The notes under the pieces: model-generated
What the model was told of the DNA's origin: nothing
Seen by the model: only the letters and a program-made list of their open reading frames with translations
Databases searched by the model: none
In this document: positions 6,825-13,243 of the stretch, piece after piece
How the letters are laid out: every line of letters begins with the position of its first letter
Numbering within the stretch: position 1 is the first letter of the stretch
Position numbers and translations under genes: made by a program
Assembly (NCBI GenBank): GCA_046313435.1
Contig: JBKBYG010000032.1
Span: 1 to 17,435 of the forward strand
Origin: JBKBYG01 sp046313435
Lineage (GTDB): Bacteria > Pseudomonadota > Alphaproteobacteria > Rickettsiales > Arcanibacteraceae
Direction: 5' to 3'
DNA length: 17,435 nucleotides

Positions 6825-8339
6825 ATGACTACTAAAATAAATACTTTAACATTTTCTGGGATAAATATAACAAATGTTGATTTACAAATTCATATTTCGC
6901 CTGGAATACCTGCATTCGTAATAGTAGGCCTTCCTGATAAAACTATTGCTGAAGCTCGTGAAAGAGTACGTTCTGCCTTATATTCTTTAGGAATTTCTTT
7001 ACCTGCTAAAAAAATTACTGTAAATCTTGCACCAGCTGATTTAATAAAGGAAGGTAGTCATTTTGATTTACCAATTGCAGTATCAATTTTAGCAGAAATG
7101 AAAATCTTACCTGAACAGGAATTAAATGAATATTTAATACTTGGGGAATTATCATTAGATGCAGATTTAATACCTATATCAGGGGTTTTACCTGCAGCAG
7201 TAGGCGCAAATTCAATGGGGATGGGCTTAATTTGTCCTTCTAAAAACGGGGCTGAGGCTGCTTGGTCAGGAAATAGTAAAATACTTGCAGCAGACAATCT
7301 TATAAATCTAATTAATCACTTTAAAGGCATACAAATACTAAGCCAACCCGTTGCCAACATTATAACAAATAGACCCTCACAATATGAAATGGCAGATGTG
7401 AGAGGCCAATATATTGCTAAGAGAGCAATTGAAATTGCTGCCTCAGGAGGACATAATTTATTAATGTGCGGACCGCCTGGTGCAGGCAAATCTATGTTAG
7501 CTCAAAGGCTCAATGGCATTTTACCTACAATGTCATCTAAAGAAATTCTTGAATCAAGTATGATTAAGAGCATAGCAAATGGTTTAAGTGAAGGAAAACT
7601 TGAAACTAACAGACCATTTAGATCACCTCATCATTCTTGCTCAATGCCTGCAATGGTTGGTGGTGGAATGGGAAGAAAAATTATGCCCGGTGAAATATCT
7701 TTAGCTCATAATGGAGTATTATTCCTTGATGAACTCCCTGAATTTCCAAGGGCAGTACTTGATTCATTGAGGCAACCTATTGAAAGAGGAGATATTTTAA
7801 TTTCAAGAGCGAATTCTCATATAACTTACCCTGCAAAATTTCAGTTAATTGGCGCCATGAACCCCTGTAAGTGCGGGTATCTCGGTGATAAGGATTTAAG
7901 CTGCAGCAAAGCTCCAAAATGCGCCTTTGAATATCAAGCAAAAATATCAGGACCCTTACTTGATAGAATAGACCTTCATATAGATATTCAAGCTCTAACT
8001 ATCAATGATCTTGAAAATACTGAAATTGGCGAATCTACTGAAATAATAAAGGCTAGAGTTGACAAAGTAAGGCAAATACAGTTAAAGCGCTATGAAAATT
8101 ATGGCATTACCACAAATGCTGAATTAGATGGAAATCTGTTATTTGAAATTATATCACCTGATCAAGCCTGCAAAGACATTTTGAATGAAGCAGCTCAGAA
8201 AATGAAGCTTAGCATGCGTGGATATAACAGAGTATTAAAAGTTGCCCGAACAATTGCAGATATGGAAGAGGAAGACAGGGTTTCAAAAAAACATGTACTT
8301 GAGGCTTTAAGTTACAAACCTGTTTATCTACGGAAATAG
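6825..8339 (+). CDS. comM: YifB/ComM family Mg-chelatase-like AAA+ ATPase
   Basis: ComM is a hexameric AAA+ helicase that promotes branch migration when transformed single-stranded DNA is integrated; YifB is the name used in non-competent species. The 504 residues are full length. The N-terminal Lon-S5-like ChlI domain (about 20-145) contains GIPAFVIVGLPDKTIAEARE (27-46) and HFDLPIAVSILAEM. The AAA+ core has Walker A GPPGAGKS (216-223), the RSPHH motif (266-270), Walker B VLFLDE (298-303) and SGPLLDRID (375-383). A Cys cluster C348, C350, C360, C366 (NPCKCGYLG onward) fits the zinc-binding loop of the family, and the C-terminal helical lid ends near residue 500. The ATG lacks a clear Shine-Dalgarno. 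It is transcribed alone, divergently from the sensor-phaR-hemF operon. No other competence gene is visible here. Confidence 0.96.
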   Translation: MTTKINTLTFSGINITNVDLQIHISPGIPAFVIVGLPDKTIAEARERVRSALYSLGISLPAKKITVNLAPADLIKEGSHFDLPIAVSILAEMKILPEQELNEYLILGELSLDADLIPISGVLPAAVGANSMGMGLICPSKNGAEAAWSGNSKILAADNLINLINHFKGIQILSQPVANIITNRPSQYEMADVRGQYIAKRAIEIAASGGHNLLMCGPPGAGKSMLAQRLNGILPTMSSKEILESSMIKSIANGLSEGKLETNRPFRSPHHSCSMPAMVGGGMGRKIMPGEISLAHNGVLFLDELPEFPRAVLDSLRQPIERGDILISRANSHITYPAKFQLIGAMNPCKCGYLGDKDLSCSKAPKCAFEYQAKISGPLLDRIDLHIDIQALTINDLENTEIGESTEIIKARVDKVRQIQLKRYENYGITTNAELDGNLLFEIISPDQACKDILNEAAQKMKLSMRGYNRVLKVARTIADMEEEDRVSKKHVLEALSYKPVYLRK

Positions 8340-8353
8340 ATATTATGTAGTAG

Positions 8354-8516
8354 TTAATAGCAAATATTTTGATATTCTATGTCATCACTGATCCACTCTC
8401 CTATATTCTCCGAAGTGCGCTCTTTTAAACGGAAAATATACAGCAGATTTCTTGAGAAATTAGGTCCTATAGTTATTTCAGTAGAATTTAGTGCAAGACG
8501 TGGCATTGTTGAGTAG
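8354..8516. other. Two overlapping small open frames on opposite strands, doubtful
   Basis: The minus strand is open from an ATG at 8506 to a TAA at 8354 (50 residues, beginning MPRLALNSTEITIGPNF). The plus strand is open from an ATG at 8379 to a TAG at 8516 (45 residues, beginning MSSLIHSPIFSEVRSFKRK). Both cannot be coding, neither has a good ribosome binding site, and neither resembles a family I know. The base composition is richer than the surroundings, so this could be debris of a mobile or translated repeat rather than a live gene. Confidence 0.2.
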
Positions 8517-8544
8517 ATCAAAATGTAGTTCAAAATATTGACTT

Positions 8545-8622
8545 AAAAAAAGATGCTGAAACTAGTTCAGCACGACCACAGGACTTAAGTTTAGCGTCAT
8601 GCTGAACTAGTTTCAGCATCTT
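8545..8622 (-). terminator. 23-bp perfect hairpin with T-tract; palindromic repeat acting as terminator
   Basis: Arms 8550-8572 and 8600-8622 are exact reverse complements (core GATGCTGAAACTAGTTCAGC) around a 27-nt loop. The stem continues for three pairs (GAC/GTC) after one mismatch. On the minus strand the hairpin is followed by seven T residues (8545-8551), the form of an intrinsic terminator for leftward transcripts. The plus-strand side ends in TTGCCTT, a weaker signal. The TCATGCTGAAC-type sequence resembles dispersed palindromic repeats I recall from several bacterial genomes, so it is probably a repeat element that doubles as a terminator. It lies far (about 340 bp) beyond the orphan gene's stop. 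Confidence 0.7.
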
Positions 8623-8728
8623 GCCTTATTGGTAATTAATACAAATTTGCATATATTATTTTGAATCATTATAACAAGTCCCAAAAATAAATTAAACTAA
8701 GAGAAAGAGCGTTGATGCCGAGGAGCTT

Positions 8729-8831
8729 ATACCATTTCTGAATTATATTACTATGTCGTCGTGAGTGCCGTCTAAAGGCTAGGTCACATATTATACATGC
8801 TCACTCGCTTAGTATTAATTTTAAATGGTAT
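8729..8831 (-). repeat. Long imperfect palindromic element (copy B)
   Basis: Outer arms ATACCATTT (8729-8737) and AAATGGTAT (8823-8831) are exact reverse complements. Inside, read on the minus strand, are TAATACTAAGCGAGTGAGC near one end and CACTCACGACGACATAGTA near the other, giving inner pairs TACTA/TAGTA and GAGTG/CACTC. The same 12-mer TAATACTAAGCG and the same order of parts occur at 16711-16799. This is best read as one member of a small non-coding palindromic repeat family. Confidence 0.6.
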
Positions 8832-8840
8832 GATATCTGA

Positions 8841-8930
8841 TAAGCGCTAGGTGAGCAATTAGTGACGATGCGCAAACCTCGAATCAAACTACGATATGGT
8901 TTAATAGTTGNNNNNNNNNNAAGCTACCAT
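8841..8930 (+). repeat. Possible third palindromic fragment, interrupted by the gap
   Basis: TAAGCGCTAGGTGAGCAA (8841-8858) resembles the TAAGCGCAAGGAGCGAA core at 16729-16745. A possible outer pair is ATGGTA (8825-8830) with TACCAT (8925-8930), which would place the N gap inside the element. The pairing is short and the resemblance modest. Confidence 0.25.
8911..8920. other. Scaffold gap of 10 N
   Basis: Ten undetermined bases stand for an assembly join of unknown true length. The flanks carry the 9-bp inverted repeat TTAATAGTT (8901-8909) and AACTATTAA (8931-8939). Palindromes on both sides suggest that assembly broke at a repeat; a missing insertion sequence or repeat copy is possible. 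Confidence 0.95.
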
Positions 8931-8960
8931 AACTATTAACAGTTATTCTTAAATTAATAT

Positions 8961-11111
8961 TTATGAAGAATATTCAGTACTGAAAAGATTAGTTATAAAA
9001 TTAGGGATAGTAAAATAACTATTATTACCAACAATCTCAATATCATCAGCTAAAATATGTTCTACTTTCACTTCACTATCAGCATTTATATTTTTATAAT
9101 CTAAATTTTCCATTTGAACGTTTGGATTATAATTATGCCATATCTCATTTACAGGCTCCGCAATTATTTCATAAAGATTAGAAAAGCTTGGGATTTTATT
9201 CCATAAATTAGAACTTAAACTAGAAATGAAATTTTCATTAGTTATAGTAACATTTTCTTCAATAACTTCATCATCTGTTACATAATTATTATTAGATAAT
9301 TCAATTGCAAAATTACTATCTTGCTCTTGTATAATATCTAAAACCTCAGGATTTTTACTCCACCATGTTTTCAAAGAATTTAAGTAATATTCTTTATTTT
9401 CTTCAACTGCTATGATAAACTTATTTACAATGTTTTTCATATTATCAATATATGAAGTTTTTCTATTTGATATCACTTCTTCAAAGCTTGGCCCTTGATA
9501 TATTGCTTCTTCAGGAACATTTTTCTCATCCGGTAAATCTATAATCCATAATTTATTTATAGCCTCTTCACATTTTAATATAAATTTAAATAAATCTGAT
9601 TTTATATTTGTTAAGTACCTGTTCAAATTGTCTTTACTTGGCAAGTATACAGATTCTAGATTATAATTAATCTCCCCTAAGTATTCCCATGAATTTTTGC
9701 AACCTTGACTGATTAATTCTAAAAGATTCGAGACAGAATCCTTGATTTCTTGGCCTATTTCTGTTGCATTTTCTTTGAAATACTCTGCTATATCTTTTAT
9801 TGCTTCAGTTAAACTATCTTTTAGATTACTTGTATATTCTTTTAATATTTCAACCCGATATTCCAAGAATTCCTTATCAACCTCAAATACTGGCATTGAA
9901 AATTCTACAATATTTTCAAATATAAATGATCCTATATCTTTAACAAAATCAAATATATAAACTCCTCCAGAATATAAATAACTTGCTGGATATTGAATAG
10001 CTGTTTTAACCTGCAACAATATATGACCAACGCTAGATATTATATCAATTGGTACTTTAATTAAATAATCACAAAAATCTATAGCATCTTGTCCAGCAGC
10101 AAACCATTGCATACGAAGAACATGATATGCAAATTTAAAACTTGCTTCTGTAAGTAGTACCGTATCAGCTACAGTTTCAAATAATTTTTCTGCAGATTTT
10201 CCTAAATTCTCCCCTATAAATGATAAAGTATACCCTACTCCCTTCCCAGCTAAATTAATTGATTGAGAGATAGTATTAACTGTATAAAATCCAAAATTTA
10301 ATACATTATCACATATATTAAATATTGCCGGCGCAGCATACATTAATGTAGTTAAGGAATTTATAGCCACCATAATTATGCTGTTAAAAAAATTAAAGCT
10401 GGTAACTGGAATTTGCATTATTTCATTTATTGCTGAAAATACATCTTGTTTCTCAGCTAGATAGTACACAAACTTTAAAGGATGCGTGATCAAAACAAAT
10501 GGATAATATATTACAGAACCGATAGATTGAATTGTTTTATAAAAATTCATTGTTGCATATGTCATGTTACTTAATATTGTAACGTCTTCAAGTAACTTAT
10601 GATCATAATATAATTTCTCAGCTAAACTTTTTAAATTATATTCATATATAGGGATATCTTTAAGGGTTCCATTACTGTTAAATTGGGAATAATTTACTTC
10701 TCCATAATACTTGAAACCTTCAAATTTATACTTCCATTTTAAGTAAAGATTTATGTCATATTCATCTATAAATAGGGAATTTAAATAGTTCCCACTTGAT
10801 TTTAATACATCTGACCATGCTGTAAAAATTTTAAAATTCCAAAAATCATCAATGGCTTTAATTAATTTTTGTTTCGCATGCCAATACGCTGCATTACTAG
10901 CCGTATGTCTGACTTGCGCAGGTGGTATACTACTTGAACCATTTTCAGTCACATCCAGTGTATGATAAGCAACTTTGTCAGCAATAAGATTAGTTAGTTC
11001 AGCTCTATATACTTCAAATGGCTTTATAGTTCCATCAGGATAATAATGTGAAACTAAAGATCTAAAATCTAAAATAGCTCTTGAAAGTGGTGAATAAGGA
11101 TCAATATACAT
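8961..11111 (-). CDS. Orphan 716-residue protein with hydrophobic middle region
   Basis: I do not recognise a family. The protein starts MYIDPYSPLSRAILDFRSLV, with no signal peptide. Residues 1-180 are mixed and aromatic-rich. Residues about 190-410 are a series of hydrophobic or amphipathic stretches (IYYPFVLITHPLKFVYYLA at 201-219, FFNSIIMVAINSLTTLMYAA at 241-260, GVGYTLSFIG at 291-300, and VPIDIISSVGHILLQV at 353-368) that could insert into or lie on a membrane. Residues 410-520 are long amphipathic helices (EILKEYTSNLKDSLTEAIKD), and the C-terminal 190 residues are acidic and Asn-rich, possibly disordered. This build is seen in membrane-associated or secreted proteins of intracellular bacteria, but no motif proves secretion. 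The ATG at 11111 lies about 30 nt after the start point predicted from a good promoter. The gene stands alone, divergent from hslV. Confidence 0.8.
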   Translation of the reverse strand: MYIDPYSPLSRAILDFRSLVSHYYPDGTIKPFEVYRAELTNLIADKVAYHTLDVTENGSSSIPPAQVRHTASNAAYWHAKQKLIKAIDDFWNFKIFTAWSDVLKSSGNYLNSLFIDEYDINLYLKWKYKFEGFKYYGEVNYSQFNSNGTLKDIPIYEYNLKSLAEKLYYDHKLLEDVTILSNMTYATMNFYKTIQSIGSVIYYPFVLITHPLKFVYYLAEKQDVFSAINEIMQIPVTSFNFFNSIIMVAINSLTTLMYAAPAIFNICDNVLNFGFYTVNTISQSINLAGKGVGYTLSFIGENLGKSAEKLFETVADTVLLTEASFKFAYHVLRMQWFAAGQDAIDFCDYLIKVPIDIISSVGHILLQVKTAIQYPASYLYSGGVYIFDFVKDIGSFIFENIVEFSMPVFEVDKEFLEYRVEILKEYTSNLKDSLTEAIKDIAEYFKENATEIGQEIKDSVSNLLELISQGCKNSWEYLGEINYNLESVYLPSKDNLNRYLTNIKSDLFKFILKCEEAINKLWIIDLPDEKNVPEEAIYQGPSFEEVISNRKTSYIDNMKNIVNKFIIAVEENKEYYLNSLKTWWSKNPEVLDIIQEQDSNFAIELSNNNYVTDDEVIEENVTITNENFISSLSSNLWNKIPSFSNLYEIIAEPVNEIWHNYNPNVQMENLDYKNINADSEVKVEHILADDIEIVGNNSYFTIPNFITNLFSTEYSS

Positions 11112-11147
11112 TTTTAACCAATTTTTTATGTGTTATTTTCTTAAGAA

Positions 11148-11176
11148 ATATTAATTCTTTTTTTACCAAATGTCAA
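11148..11176 (-). promoter_or_regulatory. Sigma70 promoter of the orphan 716-residue gene
   Basis: On the minus strand a perfect TTGACA (11171-11176) is separated by exactly 17 bp from TAATAT (11148-11153, four of six consensus bases). The predicted start is near 11141, giving a 30-nt leader. This is the best-matched -35 box and spacing I found in the window. Confidence 0.6.
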
Positions 11177-11190
11177 CAAGTATTTAAGGA

Positions 11191-11219
11191 TTATTAAGAT
11201 TTAAACACTATCTTAATAA
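11191..11219. promoter_or_regulatory. 10-bp inverted repeat between divergent promoters
   Basis: TTATTAAGAT (11191-11200) and ATCTTAATAA (11210-11219) are exact reverse complements around a 9-nt spacer. The dyad starts 14 bp upstream of the orphan gene's -35 box and about 50 bp before the TATAAT box facing hslV. A regulator site serving one or both genes is plausible; a chance AT-rich dyad is not excluded. Confidence 0.35.
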
Positions 11220-11268
11220 ATGGCTATATTAATTTATTCTTTATAACTTTTATTTTTTAACATAAATT

Positions 11269-11274
11269 TATAAT
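11269..11274 (+). promoter_or_regulatory. Candidate -10 box for the hslVU transcript
   Basis: A perfect TATAAT lies 75 bp before the hslV ATG, but no good -35 box is found 16-18 bp upstream. I also saw no convincing heat-shock (RpoH-type) promoter. In DNA this AT-rich the box alone is weak evidence. Confidence 0.25.
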
Positions 11275-11348
11275 AAATACTTGTAAATTTAAAAATTGTA
11301 ATTATTTTGTTTAAACTCATTAAATATAAACAAACTAACATTGAAAAT

Positions 11349-11909
11349 ATGAATCATAATTCTAATAGCTGGCAAGGGACTACTATACTCTCAGTTAGAA
11401 AAGGTGCGGAAGTAGCAATTGCAGCTGATGGACAAGTTTCTTTGGGGCCAACAATAATTAAATCTACTGCAAAAAAACTCCGGAAACTATCTAATGGTGA
11501 GATATATGCTGGCTTTGCTGGGTCCACAGCTGATGCATTAACACTTTTTGAACGCTTAGAAGCAAAACTTGAAAAACATCCTGGGCAATTAATGAGAGCT
11601 TGTGTAGAATTAGCAAAAGATTGGCGAACTGATCGATATTTACGTAAGCTTGAAGCTATGATGATTGTAATAGATCAAAATGTTACACTAGTTTTAACTG
11701 GCAACGGTGATGTACTTGAGCCAGAAGATGGAGTCGTAGGGATTGGCTCAGGAGGAACATATGCCTCAGCTGCTGCTAAAGCATTGATTGATATTGGATC
11801 AATTACTGCTATGGAAATAGTTAAAAAAGCTATGGAAATTGCAGGAGATATATGCGTATATACAAATAAAAATATCACAGTAGAAGTTATAAAGAATGAT
11901 AAAAAATAA
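11349..11909 (+). CDS. hslV: ATP-dependent protease proteolytic subunit HslV
   Basis: HslV is the threonine-protease dodecamer that degrades unfolded or tagged proteins fed to it by HslU. From the ATG at 11349 the product is 186 residues: a 10-residue propeptide MNHNSNSWQG, then TTILSVRKG, where the first Thr becomes the N-terminal nucleophile. Counting from that Thr, the active-site Asp17 (in IAADGQVSLG) and Lys33 (in TAKKLRKL) are present; the family's usual IAGDGQ has Ala for Gly here. GIGSGGTYASAAAKAL and the C-terminal TNKNITVEVI are typical. An alternative in-frame TTG at 11307 would add 14 residues; I prefer the ATG because it gives the short propeptide usual for alphaproteobacteria. 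No Shine-Dalgarno is evident. The 3' end overlaps hslU by 14 nt. Confidence 0.96.
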   Translation: MNHNSNSWQGTTILSVRKGAEVAIAADGQVSLGPTIIKSTAKKLRKLSNGEIYAGFAGSTADALTLFERLEAKLEKHPGQLMRACVELAKDWRTDRYLRKLEAMMIVIDQNVTLVLTGNGDVLEPEDGVVGIGSGGTYASAAAKALIDIGSITAMEIVKKAMEIAGDICVYTNKNITVEVIKNDKK

Positions 11910-13239
11910 TTCGGTATTTGGAAATCTTACTTTAAACCCAAAGGAGATAGTTGCTGAACTAGATAGATATATTGTAGGACAAAAAGAAGCAAAAACGGCT
12001 GTTGCCATTGCACTGCGAAATAGATGGCGTAGAAAGCATGTTTCTGAAGAATTACGCACTGAAATTGTACCTAAAAATATATTAATGATTGGTCCTACAG
12101 GCGTTGGTAAAACCGAAATAGCTAGAAGACTGGCTAAACTAGCAAATGCGCCATTTATTAAGGTTGAAGCTACCAAATTTACTGAAGTGGGCTATGTAGG
12201 TAGAGATGTTGAGTCTATAATAAGGGATCTAATGGAAGTAGCCATTAACATGGTAAAAACATTGCTTAAAAAAGAAATATATGAGAAAGCTCAAGCCAAA
12301 GCAGAAGAAAGAATTTTAGATAGTTTGGTTGGCGAAAATTCAAGCGAAGAAACTCGAGAAAAATTTAGAGAAAAGCTTAGAAATCAAACTCTTAATGACA
12401 AGGAAATAGAACTTAAAGTTCAAGATAATTCAAATAGTGGTGTTCCTACATTTGATATTCCTGGTATGCCAGGAGGTCAGATGGGCGTTATAAATATCAG
12501 TGAAATAATAAGCAAAACATTAGGCAGCAGTAACAAAACCAAACACAAAACTTTAACTGTAGAAGAAGCTTATAAAGTACTTATTTCTGAAGAGAGCGAT
12601 AAACTTCTTGATGAAGATATAATTATTTCTGAAGCTATAACTCTAGTAGAAAATGATGCTATAGTTTTCTTAGATGAAATCGATAAAATTGTTGCAAGAA
12701 GTGAATTAAAGGGTTCAGAAGTAAGCCGAGAAGGAGTTCAACGTGATCTTTTACCTTTGATTGAAGGTACAACTGTATCTACTAAATACGGTACTGTAAA
12801 AACTGATCATATTTTATTTATTGCTTCTGGAGCATTTCATCTTGCAAAACCTTCTGATCTACTACCAGAATTACAAGGCAGGCTACCAATCAGAGTGGAA
12901 CTCAAAGCTTTATCTCAAGAAGATATGGTTAGAATTTTAAAGGAACCTGAGGCCAATCTTCTTATACAGTCAAAAGCTTTACTAGCAACTGAGAAAGTCA
13001 CCTTAAATTTTACAGATGATGGAATATTTGAAATTGCAAGATTTGCAGCAGAAGTTAATAAGGAAGTGGAGAATATTGGGGCAAGGCGTTTACATACAAT
13101 AATAGAAAAATTACTAGAAGATATTAGTTTTAATGCAAGTGATAATCCAGGAAGTACAATATCAATCGATGCTGATTATGTAAAAAAACAGATTGGTCAA
13201 CTTACTAAACAAAACGATTTATCCAAATTTATTTTATAA
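11896..13239 (+). CDS. hslU: ATP-dependent protease ATPase subunit HslU
   Basis: HslU is the hexameric AAA+ unfoldase that threads substrates into HslV. The 447-residue product has LNPKEIVAELDRYIVGQKEAK (residues 13-33), Walker A GPTGVGKT (66-73), pore loop GYVG (99-102), the inserted I domain (about 110-240, with a Gly/Pro-rich MPGG stretch), Walker B IVFLDE (256-261), sensor region SGAFHLAKPSDLLPELQGRL (311-330) and the GARRLH arginine motif (395-400). It ends DLSKFIL, matching the family's C-terminal tail that docks into HslV, so it is complete and probably active. The ATG lies inside hslV with a 14-nt overlap, so the two are co-translated. The first dozen residues extend beyond the usual start of short HslU forms, but an internal start is not needed. 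Confidence 0.97.
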   Translation: MIKNNSVFGNLTLNPKEIVAELDRYIVGQKEAKTAVAIALRNRWRRKHVSEELRTEIVPKNILMIGPTGVGKTEIARRLAKLANAPFIKVEATKFTEVGYVGRDVESIIRDLMEVAINMVKTLLKKEIYEKAQAKAEERILDSLVGENSSEETREKFREKLRNQTLNDKEIELKVQDNSNSGVPTFDIPGMPGGQMGVINISEIISKTLGSSNKTKHKTLTVEEAYKVLISEESDKLLDEDIIISEAITLVENDAIVFLDEIDKIVARSELKGSEVSREGVQRDLLPLIEGTTVSTKYGTVKTDHILFIASGAFHLAKPSDLLPELQGRLPIRVELKALSQEDMVRILKEPEANLLIQSKALLATEKVTLNFTDDGIFEIARFAAEVNKEVENIGARRLHTIIEKLLEDISFNASDNPGSTISIDADYVKKQIGQLTKQNDLSKFIL

Positions 13240-13243
13240 TTAA

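Larger units (their letters stand above)
8340..8960. other. Repeat-rich intergenic region without a convincing gene
   Basis: This 621-bp stretch between comM and the orphan 716-residue gene is less AT-rich than the other intergenic regions. It holds a pair of overlapping small open frames (8354-8516), a perfect hairpin (8550-8622), a long imperfect palindrome (8729-8831), a possible third palindromic fragment reaching the scaffold gap, and the 10-N gap at 8911-8920. I found no recognisable gene remnant or tRNA. It looks like a landing zone for palindromic repeats. Confidence 0.6.

Noticed and set aside
7058..7297. Minus-strand open frame inside comM
   Set aside because: It is a shadow of the conserved ChlI-like domain of comM.
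9742..9960. Plus-strand open frame inside the orphan 716-residue gene
   Set aside because: Short, antisense to a long uninterrupted frame with its own promoter, and without a recognisable product.
11307..11348. TTG start giving HslV 14 more residues
   Set aside because: The ATG at 11349 yields a 10-residue propeptide before the catalytic Thr, the expected form; the extra residues are AT-rich leader sequence.
11675..12176. Two minus-strand open frames over hslV/hslU
   Set aside because: Both are antisense to strongly conserved protease genes.
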